Shown here one piece after another: positions 24,000-33,029 of a DNA stretch of 64,000 bases. A model generated the notes under the pieces. It was not told where the DNA came from and did not search any database. It saw only the letters and a list, made by a program, of their open reading frames with translations. The stretch comes from an uncultured Acholeplasmatales bacterium. GTDB lineage: Bacteria; Bacillota_I; Bacilli_A; Acholeplasmatales; Anaeroplasmataceae. Location of the stretch: contig CALUXI010000001.1 of assembly GCA_944324705.1 (NCBI GenBank), positions 115,027 through 179,026 of the forward strand. Direction: 5' to 3'. The translations under genes were made by a program, and so were the position numbers. How positions within the stretch are numbered: position 1 is the first letter of the stretch; every line of letters starts with the position of its first letter.

Positions 24000-25002
24000 T
24001 ATTATCTTCCTCTTTTGGTAAAGATTCTATAATATGATTAATAACTTCATTCTTAACCATGTTAATACCTTGTTTAATAGCATTATAAAAAGCATAACTA
24101 TCTGAATTACCATGAGCTTTAATAACTGGTGTACCAATACCTAAAATCATAGCCCCACCAATTTCTTTTGAATCCATTCTTTTAGCAAATCTAGCTAAAT
24201 TTTTCTTCATAAATAAGTAACCAATAATGCCACCAAAAGAAGACTTAATCTCTTCTTTTAACATTTTAGCCATCGCTTTAGCTGTACCTTCCATTGTCTT
24301 CATACATACATTACCTGTAAAGCCATCTGTTATAATGATTTCTGTTGGTGAGTTTAAAACTTCATTTGGTTCAACATTACCATAAAAATTGATATGTTTA
24401 TTATTTTTTAATACTTCATAAGTTTCTTTATCAACTGGTCTTCCCTTACCTTCTTCAGCTCCAATATTTAATAAACCAACTTTAGGATTTTGCGTACCTA
24501 AAACTGCCTTTGAAGCTACAGTAGCAAATTGAGCTAATAAAGAAATATGTTCTGGGCGTAATTCAACATTAGCTCCTACATCTAACAATAAGCGTGGTTT
24601 ACCATCTAAATTAGGAATAATTGGACATAAAGCTATACGTTCAACTTGTGGTAAGCGTCTAATTAATAAATGGGCCGCTACAACTACACATTGTGTAGGA
24701 CCTGAAGTAATACATGCATCAATTTTTTTAGCTTTAGCATCATTCATCATAACACATAATGATGCTTCAAAACGATCTTTTCTAATAGCCTTAACTGGAT
24801 CATGTTCACCCATATCTAAAACTTTAGGACAGTTAACTATTGTTATTCTTTCATTACTTTTTAAGCGCGGTTTAATCTCTTCTTCTTTACCATATAAATA
24901 TATTTCTACATCTTTATAATCATTAATTATTTTTAAACTTGCATCAATAGTAGCATTTAAACCTAAATCGCCACCCATTGCATCTACACCTATTTTAATC
25001 AT
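23986..25002 (-). CDS. plsX: Phosphate acyltransferase PlsX
   Basis: A 338-residue peripheral enzyme that interconverts acyl-ACP and acyl-phosphate, the donor for glycerol-3-phosphate acylation. It starts IKIGVDAMGGDLG and has the family segments CPKVLDMGEHDPVKAIRK, DVGANVE and TDGFTGNVCMKT. I chose the ATG at 25002, 5 bases after GGAGG; the ATG at 25014 would overlap that site. The usual neighbours fapR, fabD, fabG and acpP are missing. With fakA two genes upstream, the locus fits use of exogenous fatty acids. Confidence 0.96.
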   Translation of the reverse strand: MIKIGVDAMGGDLGLNATIDASLKIINDYKDVEIYLYGKEEEIKPRLKSNERITIVNCPKVLDMGEHDPVKAIRKDRFEASLCVMMNDAKAKKIDACITSGPTQCVVVAAHLLIRRLPQVERIALCPIIPNLDGKPRLLLDVGANVELRPEHISLLAQFATVASKAVLGTQNPKVGLLNIGAEEGKGRPVDKETYEVLKNNKHINFYGNVEPNEVLNSPTEIIITDGFTGNVCMKTMEGTAKAMAKMLKEEIKSSFGGIIGYLFMKKNLARFAKRMDSKEIGGAMILGIGTPVIKAHGNSDSYAFYNAIKQGINMVKNEVINHIIESLPKEEDNNESN

Positions 25003-25061
25003 AAATACCTCCATAAAACCATTCTAGATTTTATCATTTTTTAAGCTAAATAAAAAGACTT

Positions 25062-27020
25062 TTAATTATTTTCATATTCATGAAGATTTATTTCATTTAA
25101 TATTTTTTCATATTCTACTACTTCATTATTGGCAATTAATTTAGTAGCATATTCTTTAGCATCTTCTACCGCATAACTATAAATCTTCTTTTCTAAATCT
25201 GTTTCAAGTTGATTTGTAAAACCAGATTGACTACGACTTAAAAACTCGCCTGGACCTCTTAATTTTAAATCATATTCTGCTAAAGTAAAACCATCATTAA
25301 CTTCTTCTAAAATTTTTAAGCGTTCATTATCTAAATTAGGACTTACTAAAAACATATAACTATCTAAATTACCTCTACCTACTCTGCCTCGCAATTGATG
25401 AATAGTTGATAAACCATATCTATTTGCATCTAATAAAATTAAAGTAGTAGCATTTTTAATGTCTATTCCTACTTCAATAATAGTAGTAGCAACTAAAACT
25501 TTAATTTCATTATCATTAAAAGCTCTAATTATTTCTACTTTTTCTTTATCCTTTAATTCCCCATGGATTATCCCAATATCTACATTCAATAAATCTTTAA
25601 AATAATTTTTGGTCTTAGAAATATCCCATAACAAACTATCTTCATTAGGATATATTAAAGGACATACAATAAATATTTGTTCATTAGCAGCTAACCTTTC
25701 TTTTAAAAAAGGAATTATTTTAGCTAAATCACTATCTTTAATTAATTTAGTTTTAACTGCTTTTCTTCCCATTGGTTTATCCTTAATAATTGCTAAATCA
25801 AGACCACCATAATAAGTCATGGCCAAACTTCTAGGAATTGGGGTAGCAGTAAAATATAATGTATCAACATGCGGGTATTTCTTTTGTAATATAGAACGTT
25901 GTAAAACCCCAAATCTTTGTTGTTCATCAATTATTACTAGACCTAATTTTTTAAATATCACATCATCTTCTAATATGGCATGTGTTCCTATTACTAAAAT
26001 ATTATCTTCTGTTTTTATTTTGTTTAAAATTTCTTCTTTTTCTTTCTTTTTTAAATTAGAAGTTAATAAATAAGTATTAGGTATATACTTTTTAGCTAAA
26101 TTATAATGTTGATTAGCTAGTATAACTGTAGGTGCTAAAAAAGCTACTTGGTAATTAGCTAAGATATTAGCATAGGCACTAATTAAAGCTACTACTGTCT
26201 TTCCGCTACCTACATCACCTTCTATTAGCATATTAATTCTTTTACTACTTTTAGTTTCTTTTAAAATTAAATCACTTACTTTTTCTTGATCATTAGTTAA
26301 TTTAAAAGAAAATAATTTAACAAATTCAAATATATCATTATCATTAAATTCTTTAATATCCTTATCTTTAATATTTTTAATATTTAAAATTTGATAAAAT
26401 ACATTACGATAAAAAAAGTTTTCATAAATTTTCCTTCTCATAACTTGTTTTAAATCTAAATTATTTTTAGGAAAATGTTTTAAAAGTAAATAATCTTTAT
26501 AACTTATAAATTTATATTTATTAACTATATCAAGTGGCAATCTCTCTTTAGGAGCTTTAAAATAATTAAATGCTTCAAAAATTAACTTAGATATATTAGT
26601 ATCTGATATATCACTTATTTTATATATTACTTTAATATCATTAGGCTTATCAACAAATATCTTATGTACATTAAAATAATTCTTTTCTTTAACATAATTA
26701 ACATATAGATACAAAGATTTATTTTTGCCTAAAATATATGTCATATATTCTTTACTAAAAATAATAAATTTATAATTTTTCCCATTAAAAAGAGCACTGA
26801 AAATAATCATTTTAGCATTATTAGACATTGATGTCACTTTAGCTAATTTTACATTAGTTACATATATTAAACTTTTTTCTTCTTTAATTTCATTATTAAG
26901 AACTAATGAAATATATTCCTTTGGTTCTAAATTTATTAAATCATTTAAACTATTAATACCCGCTAAATTTAGTTTTTGTAAAGTTTTAGGTCCTATCCCT
27001 TTTAAATCCTCTAAATTCAT
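25062..27020 (-). CDS. recG: ATP-dependent DNA helicase RecG
   Basis: A 652-residue branch-migration helicase. The N-terminal wedge/OB domain (about 1-200) is followed by superfamily 2 motifs: GDVGSGKTVVA (Walker A), DEQQRFGV (Walker B), FTATPIPRSLA (motif III), and ATTIIEVGID and QLRGRVGRG (motifs V and VI). RecG remodels stalled forks and Holliday junctions. It follows fakA after a weak hairpin and precedes plsX by about 60 bases. Confidence 0.97.
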   Translation of the reverse strand: MNLEDLKGIGPKTLQKLNLAGINSLNDLINLEPKEYISLVLNNEIKEEKSLIYVTNVKLAKVTSMSNNAKMIIFSALFNGKNYKFIIFSKEYMTYILGKNKSLYLYVNYVKEKNYFNVHKIFVDKPNDIKVIYKISDISDTNISKLIFEAFNYFKAPKERLPLDIVNKYKFISYKDYLLLKHFPKNNLDLKQVMRRKIYENFFYRNVFYQILNIKNIKDKDIKEFNDNDIFEFVKLFSFKLTNDQEKVSDLILKETKSSKRINMLIEGDVGSGKTVVALISAYANILANYQVAFLAPTVILANQHYNLAKKYIPNTYLLTSNLKKKEKEEILNKIKTEDNILVIGTHAILEDDVIFKKLGLVIIDEQQRFGVLQRSILQKKYPHVDTLYFTATPIPRSLAMTYYGGLDLAIIKDKPMGRKAVKTKLIKDSDLAKIIPFLKERLAANEQIFIVCPLIYPNEDSLLWDISKTKNYFKDLLNVDIGIIHGELKDKEKVEIIRAFNDNEIKVLVATTIIEVGIDIKNATTLILLDANRYGLSTIHQLRGRVGRGNLDSYMFLVSPNLDNERLKILEEVNDGFTLAEYDLKLRGPGEFLSRSQSGFTNQLETDLEKKIYSYAVEDAKEYATKLIANNEVVEYEKILNEINLHEYENN

Positions 27021-27035
27021 TATCTTCTCCTAAAA

Positions 27036-27056
27036 GAAAAAGGACTTAAAGTCCTT
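27036..27056 (-). terminator. Hairpin at the fakA stop, partial terminator
   Basis: AAGGACT and AGTCCTT (27040-27046 with 27050-27056) form a 7-bp stem with a 3-base loop. On the minus strand a TTTTTC tract follows. The fakA stop lies at the edge, so it probably reduces rather than stops transcription into recG. Confidence 0.55.
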
Positions 27057-28650
27057 ATTCAACAGCAATTATGTATGAGTAAATATCTTGCTTACCATCA
27101 ATAACTTCAACATCAATATCAGGAGCAATCTCATTACAATAAGCAGCAAGAGCTTCCACTTCGGCTTTATTAATATCTTGACCATAGAAAATAGTTACAA
27201 TTTCACTATCCTCAGTTACTAGTTCTTTTAATAATTTTCGACTAGTTTCAGCCTTATCTTTACAAGAAACTACAATCTTGCCATTTGCAATACCCATATA
27301 GTCATCTACTTCAATCTTTACTCCATTGATTTCTGTGTCTCTAATAGAATAGGTAACTTCACCTGATTTTACATTTTGAATAGCTGAAGTCATTTCAGCA
27401 ACATTTACATCAATATCAACATTTTGATCATAAACCATTAATGAAGCATAACCTTGAGCTATTGTCTTAGTTTTTAATACTCTTACATTAGTATCTTTAC
27501 ATAAATCAATAGCTTGTTCAGCTGCCATAATGACATTTGAATTATTAGGTATAATAATTACATTTTCAGCATTAACTTTATTAACTGCTTCTACAAAATC
27601 ATTAGTAGCAGGGTTCATAGTTTGTCCACCTTCAATGACATAGTTAACCCCTAAATCTTTGAAAGTTTGTGATATACCATCCCCAAAACATACAGCAACT
27701 AAAGCGTATTTTTTCTTTGGTTTCTTAGAATATACTCCACCCTCTAATTCAGTGTGTTTAAGTCTAATGTTTTCAATCTTGATCGCACTAAATTCACCGA
27801 AACCTTGGGCATAATCAACTACACGACCAGGTTTATTAGTATGAATATGTAATTTATAAATGTTATCTTCTAAAGAAGTAATTAATGTATCACCTAATAA
27901 TGAAATCGGTGATTTAATATCTGCTTCATTAAAATTATCTTTATTATTTATCTCTAAAATAAATTCAACGCAATATGTAAATGTAGGTTTAACTTCCTTT
28001 GGCTTAGTTTCTTCAGCTTCAATTAATTTACCTTCTAAAGCTAATACCATACCTTCAACAATACGTACAAAACCGGTTCCACCACTATCTACTACACCTG
28101 CTTCCTTTAAAACAGGTAACAAATTTGGTGTATTATTCAAACTAATTTTTGCTTGTTCAAGATAGAAAGTCATCATTGAATTAATATCTTTAAATTCTTT
28201 TCTATGTTCTTCAGTATTACAAGCAGCTTCTCTAACTACAGTTAAAATAGTTCCCTCAACAGGATCTGTAACTGCTTTATATGCTACTTTATAACCAGAT
28301 ATTAAAACTTTTAAGAAGTCATCTACATTTAAAATATCTTTGTTAATTTCCTTTATAGCTACATACAATCCTCTAAAGAATTGTGATAAAATAACACCAG
28401 AATTACCACGAGCCCCCATTAAACAACCACGTGACAAAATTTTTGCTACATCAACAATTGAAGTACTTTGACAATTGTTCATTTCCCTAACTCCTGACAT
28501 AACTGTCATTTGCATGTTTGTACCTGTATCGCCATCAGGAACCGGGAAAACATTAAGTTCGTCTACCTCCTGATGATGATTTTTTAAATTAATGGCACCA
28601 TTCATTACCATTTTTTTAAGTAATGGTACATCTATACCTTGTATAGCCAT
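27055..28650 (-). CDS. fakA: Fatty acid kinase FakA
   Basis: A 531-residue DAK-domain kinase that phosphorylates FakB-bound fatty acids to acyl-phosphate. The N-terminal nucleotide-binding DhaL domain contains ELNVFPVPDGDTGTNM and GARGNSGVILSQ. The middle linker and C-terminal domain (NNSNVIMAAEQA, about 370) complete the FakA (YloV) architecture. The usual upstream asp23 gene is missing. A good promoter is upstream (TTTACA-17-TATAAT) with about a 110-base leader in which I see no riboswitch. FakB (DegV) is not in this window. Confidence 0.95.
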   Translation of the reverse strand: MAIQGIDVPLLKKMVMNGAINLKNHHQEVDELNVFPVPDGDTGTNMQMTVMSGVREMNNCQSTSIVDVAKILSRGCLMGARGNSGVILSQFFRGLYVAIKEINKDILNVDDFLKVLISGYKVAYKAVTDPVEGTILTVVREAACNTEEHRKEFKDINSMMTFYLEQAKISLNNTPNLLPVLKEAGVVDSGGTGFVRIVEGMVLALEGKLIEAEETKPKEVKPTFTYCVEFILEINNKDNFNEADIKSPISLLGDTLITSLEDNIYKLHIHTNKPGRVVDYAQGFGEFSAIKIENIRLKHTELEGGVYSKKPKKKYALVAVCFGDGISQTFKDLGVNYVIEGGQTMNPATNDFVEAVNKVNAENVIIIPNNSNVIMAAEQAIDLCKDTNVRVLKTKTIAQGYASLMVYDQNVDIDVNVAEMTSAIQNVKSGEVTYSIRDTEINGVKIEVDDYMGIANGKIVVSCKDKAETSRKLLKELVTEDSEIVTIFYGQDINKAEVEALAAYCNEIAPDIDVEVIDGKQDIYSYIIAVE

Positions 28651-28767
28651 AATTACCTCCGTATTTAATTATTATCTATTTGAATTTGAATTATAAACTG
28701 TTTTAAAATGAATTATTATTTTATTTATTTTTAAGAAAAATATTTAAATTAACAATCCCTTGTATGA

Positions 28768-28796
28768 ATTATATCACAATAATACATAAATGTAAA
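28768..28796 (-). promoter_or_regulatory. fakA promoter
   Basis: TTTACA (28796-28791), 17 bases, TATAAT (28773-28768) on the minus strand: close to the sigma-A consensus. Confidence 0.75.
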
Positions 28797-28824
28797 ATAT
28801 AAATTACAATTGACACCTTTCTAT

Positions 28825-28848
28825 CTGCATTATTATGCAGTTTTTTGA
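28825..28848 (+). terminator. Orphan plus-strand terminator-like hairpin
   Basis: CTGCAT TATT ATGCAG followed by TTTTTT is a well-formed intrinsic terminator on the plus strand, yet no plus-strand gene precedes it. It may shield rpmB from antisense transcription or end a short RNA. Confidence 0.5.
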
Positions 28849-28943
28849 TTAATATTTACAAAAAAATCTTATAAAATACTCATTTATTTTATAAATAATT
28901 TAATAAATAATATAAAAAGACAATTTAAACCTATAAGTTTTAC

Positions 28944-28972
28944 TTGATTTTTATTATTAAATAAGATAAAAT
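28944..28972 (+). promoter_or_regulatory. rpmB promoter
   Basis: TTGATT (28944-28949), 17 bases, TAAAAT (28967-28972), with GAGGTGAG before the ATG at 29006. Confidence 0.7.
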
Positions 28973-29005
28973 TATATAGTCATTTAGAACATGCGAGGTG
29001 AGATT

Positions 29006-29194
29006 ATGGCAAAATGTTATTTTACTGGTAAGACTACTGTAACAGGTAATAAGAGAAGTCATGCTTTAAATGCTACTCGTCGTACTTGGAAAGCAAACTT
29101 ACAAACAGTACGTATTAAAGATGAAGATGGAAAAGTAATAAAAGTTAAAGTTTCTGCAAGAGCCTTAAAAAAAGGCAATATTGAAAGAGCATAA
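29006..29194 (+). CDS. rpmB: 50S ribosomal protein L28
   Basis: A 62-residue ribosomal protein beginning [20 protein letters not shown], followed by RRTWKANLQ and [12 protein letters not shown], all L28 hallmarks. Only one cysteine remains, so it is the zinc-free form. I chose the ATG at 29006, preceded by GAGGTGAG; the in-frame ATG at 28991 overlaps that ribosome site. It has its own promoter and a shared terminator. Divergence from the fakA region is conserved in Firmicutes. Confidence 0.96.
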   Translation: MAKCYFTGKTTVTGNKRSHALNATRRTWKANLQTVRIKDEDGKVIKVKVSARALKKGNIERA

Positions 29195-29210
29195 TTTAAT
29201 CTTTATATAA

Positions 29211-29233
29211 AAAAAGCACATCAAGTGCTTTTT
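29211..29233. terminator. Bidirectional terminator between rpmB and the phosphotransferase
   Basis: AAAAAGCAC (29211-29219) and GTGCTTTTT (29225-29233) with an ATCAA loop; T-rich on both strands, so it can end both convergent genes. Confidence 0.85.
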
Positions 29234-30091
29234 TTATTGCTGTAAACTATTTATTTTATCCGCCAAAGTTAAGGCCTTAGCCCAATAGTAGTTAAAACGT
29301 TCATCTTTTGGCATATTGTATTTATAGTGAATAGCTATCCATTCCGTATATTCAAAAAATATGAATAAATCTAAATCTTTTAAATATTTTTCTAAACTAA
29401 TATTATGCTTAGCAATTAAGATTTCATAATAATATTTAATGGCCCAATTCTTATCCTCTCTGCTCAAATAAAATAAATAATCCTTTTCTGGTTTTGTATG
29501 AGCTATTAGGCGCGCAAAGCTAACTAAATAAGGTAAAATCCCACCATATTCAAAGTCAATAAAATACGCCTCATTATTACTTATTAACACATTAAATGGC
29601 AGTAGGTCGTCATGATTAAAGGTACATGAAACATTTTGATAACAGGCTAAAAACTTTTGATAGGTTGGATAGAAGGGAGTGTTCTTTAGATGCTCCCCTC
29701 TTTTTAATCTACTAATTAGAGAATCCTCTATATTTTCACCAATTTTTTCTGCTGTTTGCCAATATCTATCCTGTAATTTGGCTAAAGCATTAAGAACAAG
29801 TTTTAAATCAGTTCGTTTACCTTGCATTAAGTTATGACCAGGTAGGTAATTTATTAATATATAAATCTTTCTATAATAAGTTAAACTAGCATATAATTGG
29901 GGGACATTTTCTTTAATTTTTTGATAAACATCAATTTCATTTGGGGTACCATGTTTTAAAATATACGTTTCATTAATTAGCCACACTTGATAATAGGCCT
30001 CATCATCTTCATGTTTTATTTGCTTAATTGTCTCTATTTTTACCCCTGGTAACATCTTATTAAAAAGCTTTGTGATAGTTTTTTCTTGCAT
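29234..30091 (-). CDS. APH/choline-kinase-family phosphotransferase
   Basis: A 285-residue kinase-fold protein. The catalytic loop is HDDLLPFNVL (the HxDxxxxN pattern) and the metal-binding segment is IDFEYGG. The N-terminal lobe has the ATP-binding strand KHGTP...IL. Such proteins phosphorylate choline, ethanolamine, aminoglycosides or sugars; substrate cannot be told. LicA-like choline kinases of this size decorate wall polymers, so that is one possibility. I chose the ATG at 30091, 9 bases after AAGG; the ATG at 30112 lies in a TATAATG and may be part of the promoter. Confidence 0.8.
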   Translation of the reverse strand: MQEKTITKLFNKMLPGVKIETIKQIKHEDDEAYYQVWLINETYILKHGTPNEIDVYQKIKENVPQLYASLTYYRKIYILINYLPGHNLMQGKRTDLKLVLNALAKLQDRYWQTAEKIGENIEDSLISRLKRGEHLKNTPFYPTYQKFLACYQNVSCTFNHDDLLPFNVLISNNEAYFIDFEYGGILPYLVSFARLIAHTKPEKDYLFYLSREDKNWAIKYYYEILIAKHNISLEKYLKDLDLFIFFEYTEWIAIHYKYNMPKDERFNYYWAKALTLADKINSLQQ

Positions 30092-30114
30092 AGTTATCAG
30101 CCTTGCTTTCATTA

Positions 30115-30145
30115 TATAAAAAAATAGTTCCTAAAAAGGAACTAT
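30115..30145 (-). terminator. Terminator of the efp-CNNM/CBS operon
   Basis: ATAGTTCCT (30124-30132) and AGGAACTAT (30137-30145) form a perfect 9-bp stem with a 4-base loop, then TTTTTTT on the minus strand. The TAG stop of the upstream gene is in the stem. Confidence 0.88.
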
Positions 30146-31521
30146 TCTTCATCTTCCTTTATTTGTTCTTCTATTTCTTCTTCTGTAGCATCTGTAATAT
30201 TAATTCTAATCTTTTCTATTCTTCTACCATCAACTTCCGCTATAGTGAAAGTTAATTTTTTAGCATAATCGATAAAATTCTCTTCATTTTCATCATATTT
30301 AGTAAAACGTGATACATAAGTCATAGAAATACCAATTTTAGGAATTTCTTCACAATGTTCAAACATCCAACTATATAATTTAGTAGGAACATCATCAGGA
30401 ACTTGACCAACATCTAAACGTTCAAATAAATCTTCAACATAAAAATCAGCATCAACTAAATATGTATTTTCATCTTCTTTTAAGAAGAATAAATCATCAG
30501 CTCCAGCTATATCATGTTCGTCATATATTTCACCAACTAATTCTTCTAAGGCATCTTCCATAGTTACTAAACCTAGTGTATCACCATATTCACCACTTAC
30601 AATAGCTAAATGAGTTTTTTCTTCTTGTAAGTAAGTTATTAAAGAATCAACCTTCATTGCTGCTGAAACATATTTAGCTGGTCTTATTATTTTACGCCAA
30701 TCAAACTGTTCTTTAGTTTGACTAATTTTAAAATAATCACGTTCATATAATATACCAACAATATGATCTTTATCTTCTTTATAAATTGGAATGCGCGAGT
30801 AAGTACTTTCTTGTAAAGTCTTCTTAACTTCTGAAATACTTGCCTCATAAGATAAGGCCTTCATTTCAATTCTAGGAACCATAATATCTTCGACAGTTCT
30901 ATCATTTAAATCAAGAACTTTTTTAATTAGTTCTACTTCTTTTTCCTCAATTTTACCATCTTTTTGCATATTTCTTAGAGCTATTTCAAGCTCATCTTCA
31001 CTCATAGTGTCATCAGTCTTTTTTCTTGTAAATGCACTTTGCAATAATCTAAAGAACATAACAATAGGCCATAAAATACAAGATATTATATAAATAGGCC
31101 ATGCAATTTTAATTGCGATGCTTTCTGAATGTTGTTTTCCTATTGTTTTTGGCATAATTTCACCAAAAATTAATAAGACAACTGTAACAACTAAAGTAGA
31201 AACTAATTCTAAGTACCTGCCATCAACCCCAAGCTTAGTAAAGAACCCTACCGCAATAGTTGAGGCGGCCGTATTAACACAGTTATTACCAACTAAGATA
31301 GTAGTAATAGTTCTATCATATTGTTCGCTTAATTGTAGAGCTTTTTTAGCCCCTCTTTTTCTATCATCAACGGCTAAACGTAGTTTAACAATTGAAGAAC
31401 TAGTTATTGCCGTCTCACTCATTGAAAAGAAAGCTGAACAACAAATTAAAATAACAATTAAAATGAAAGCTAAGCTGTCAAATGTAACAGCTAAAAATGG
31501 CGCCGACCAATATGTGTCCAA
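30142..31521 (-). CDS. CNNM/CBS/CorC-HlyC family divalent-cation transporter
   Basis: A 459-residue hemolysin-C-like protein. Order: a CNNM (DUF21) membrane domain with three or four helices and the SETAITSS motif near the start; paired CBS domains (about 205-330) with MVPRIEM; and a C-terminal CorC_HlyC domain (350-450; VDADFYVEDLFERL). Bacterial members, such as MpfA, export Mg2+ or related ions. It follows efp by 15 bases in one transcript and ends in a terminator that contains its stop codon. Confidence 0.92.
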   Translation of the reverse strand: MDTYWSAPFLAVTFDSLAFILIVILICCSAFFSMSETAITSSSIVKLRLAVDDRKRGAKKALQLSEQYDRTITTILVGNNCVNTAASTIAVGFFTKLGVDGRYLELVSTLVVTVVLLIFGEIMPKTIGKQHSESIAIKIAWPIYIISCILWPIVMFFRLLQSAFTRKKTDDTMSEDELEIALRNMQKDGKIEEKEVELIKKVLDLNDRTVEDIMVPRIEMKALSYEASISEVKKTLQESTYSRIPIYKEDKDHIVGILYERDYFKISQTKEQFDWRKIIRPAKYVSAAMKVDSLITYLQEEKTHLAIVSGEYGDTLGLVTMEDALEELVGEIYDEHDIAGADDLFFLKEDENTYLVDADFYVEDLFERLDVGQVPDDVPTKLYSWMFEHCEEIPKIGISMTYVSRFTKYDENEENFIDYAKKLTFTIAEVDGRRIEKIRINITDATEEEIEEQIKEDEE

Positions 31522-31536
31522 ATCAGTTCACCTCTA

Positions 31537-32091
31537 TTATGCTCTACTAGTATATTCGCCAGTAGCAGTTGAAACAATAATAGATTCTCCTTCTTCAATA
31601 AACATCGGAACTTTAACAAGTAAACCTGTTTCTACTATTGCATCCTTTAAAGCATTAGTTTTTGTATCGCCTCTTACAGCAGGATCACATTTTGTAACTT
31701 TTAACGTTACCTTATCAGGTAAGTTAATACCTAAAATTTCTGTGCCATAATACACAATTTCAACATTCATACCTTCAACTAAAAATTGTTTTTCATATTC
31801 TAAATGGTTTGCAGGAACTTCAACTTGTTCATATGTTTCAGTGTCCATAAAACAATAAGATTCGCCACCATTATATAAATATTGCATTTCTTTCTTGTCT
31901 AAGAAAGCTTTCTTTAATTTAACACCAGCATTTAATGCAGTTTGAGTAACCGCACCTGTTCTTAAATTTTTCATCTTAACTCTAACATAAGCTACTTTAT
32001 TTTGTAATACATGTTGGAAATCAAGAATTTGCCATAAATTGCCATCCATTTCAATGACTATACCATTTTTTAAATCATTACTAGAAACCAT
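31537..32091 (-). CDS. efp: Elongation factor P with altered tip loop
   Basis: A 184-residue three-domain EF-P that rescues ribosomes stalled at polyproline. The overall sequence is canonical (MVSSNDLKNG, MQYLYNGGESYCFMDT, LPDKVTLKV, EYTSRA end). The domain I loop that carries the modified lysine is unusual: the common KPGKGAA is replaced by LQNKVA (29-34), one residue shorter, with Lys32 still present. The change may affect modification or E-site contacts. Followed by the CNNM/CBS gene; aroQ lies upstream with a 48-base gap. Confidence 0.96.
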   Translation of the reverse strand: MVSSNDLKNGIVIEMDGNLWQILDFQHVLQNKVAYVRVKMKNLRTGAVTQTALNAGVKLKKAFLDKKEMQYLYNGGESYCFMDTETYEQVEVPANHLEYEKQFLVEGMNVEIVYYGTEILGINLPDKVTLKVTKCDPAVRGDTKTNALKDAIVETGLLVKVPMFIEEGESIIVSTATGEYTSRA

Positions 32092-32139
32092 AATTTCCTC
32101 CTAAATTTTATAAATCTTATAAATTATAGCATAATTATT

Positions 32140-32556
32140 CTATTTTAGCAAATATGAAAGGGCATCATAATAGCTTTTTTCCTTATTACCCATAAAACAT
32201 TTACTAGCTACTAAACTAATATAATCAGTTTGTCTAAATTCTTCTCTTTCTTTAATATTTGAAAGATGAACTTCAATAATTTCACCTTTAAACAACTCTA
32301 AAGCATCATGAATAGCTACAGAAGTATGTGTATAAGCTCCCGCATTAATAATAATAGCATCATACTTTAAATGTTTTTGAATAAATGTAACTATTTTACC
32401 TTCACAATTACTTTGATAAAATTTTAATTTAACTTTGTTTAAAGCTTGTTTTTTTAAATTATTATTAATTACTTTTAATGTAACACTACCATAATATTTT
32501 TTATCTCTTTGGCCTAACATATTTAAATTAGGACCATTTATTACTAATATCTTCAC
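32140..32556 (-). CDS. aroQ: 3-dehydroquinate dehydratase, type II
   Basis: A 138-residue type II dehydroquinase of the shikimate pathway. It starts ILVINGPNLNMLGQRD with the catalytic Arg and Tyr (KKYYGS), has INAGAYTHTS, and EVHLSNIKEREEFR with the catalytic His and a closing Arg. It overlaps aroK by 4 bases. Only aroQ and aroK of the pathway are in the window. Confidence 0.95.
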   Translation of the reverse strand: MKILVINGPNLNMLGQRDKKYYGSVTLKVINNNLKKQALNKVKLKFYQSNCEGKIVTFIQKHLKYDAIIINAGAYTHTSVAIHDALELFKGEIIEVHLSNIKEREEFRQTDYISLVASKCFMGNKEKSYYDALSYLLK

Positions 32557-33029
32557 TTTTTTAATCCTTCTAATATCAAGTTAACAGTTTCTGTTATATC
32601 ATTATTATAAATTATAATATCAGCTAAAGCCTCATATAAAGAATTTCTTTGTTTAGCTAATTCATAAATATTATTACGTTTCAATAACGGTCTAGTTTCG
32701 TCATTTGCTAATCTTTTTTCTAAAACATCTAAATCTGTTTTTAAATATACTACTGCACCTTTAAATTGATTTTTAGTATTATTTAAAACAATACCACCAC
32801 CACAAGAAATAATTAAATTAGGAACTTCACTTAATTCATTTAAAAGTTTTGTCTCTTTTTCTCTAAAATAAGGTTCTCCTTTTAAAGTAAAAATTTCACT
32901 AATTTGCATATTTTCTCTTGCTTCAATAGCTACATCTAAATCAATATATTGCCATTTTAGTCTTTCACTTAAAACTTTAGCAATCGTAGTTTTACCAACT
33001 CCTGGTAGACCTATTAAATAAATTCTCAT
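32553..33029 (-). CDS. aroK: Shikimate kinase
   Basis: A 158-residue NMP-kinase-fold enzyme: Walker A GLPGVGKTT (7-15), substrate motif IDLD, GEPYFREKE, the CGGG loop (ISCGGGIVL) and the lid NDETRPLL. It phosphorylates shikimate. Overlaps of 4 bases with both miaA and aroQ show one tight operon. Confidence 0.96.
   Translation of the reverse strand: MRIYLIGLPGVGKTTIAKVLSERLKWQYIDLDVAIEARENMQISEIFTLKGEPYFREKETKLLNELSEVPNLIISCGGGIVLNNTKNQFKGAVVYLKTDLDVLEKRLANDETRPLLKRNNIYELAKQRNSLYEALADIIIYNNDITETVNLILEGLKK

Larger units (their letters stand above)
28651..29005. other. Divergent intergenic region between fakA and rpmB
   Basis: About 350 bases with no gene. It holds the fakA promoter (minus), the rpmB promoter (plus) and a plus-strand hairpin with T-tract at 28825-28848. 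The rest is plain AT-rich sequence. Confidence 0.6.

Noticed and set aside
28811..28840. TTGACA on the plus strand as an rpmB promoter
   Set aside because: The spacing to TATTAT is 15 bases and the hairpin terminator lies over it; the promoter at 28944 is better.
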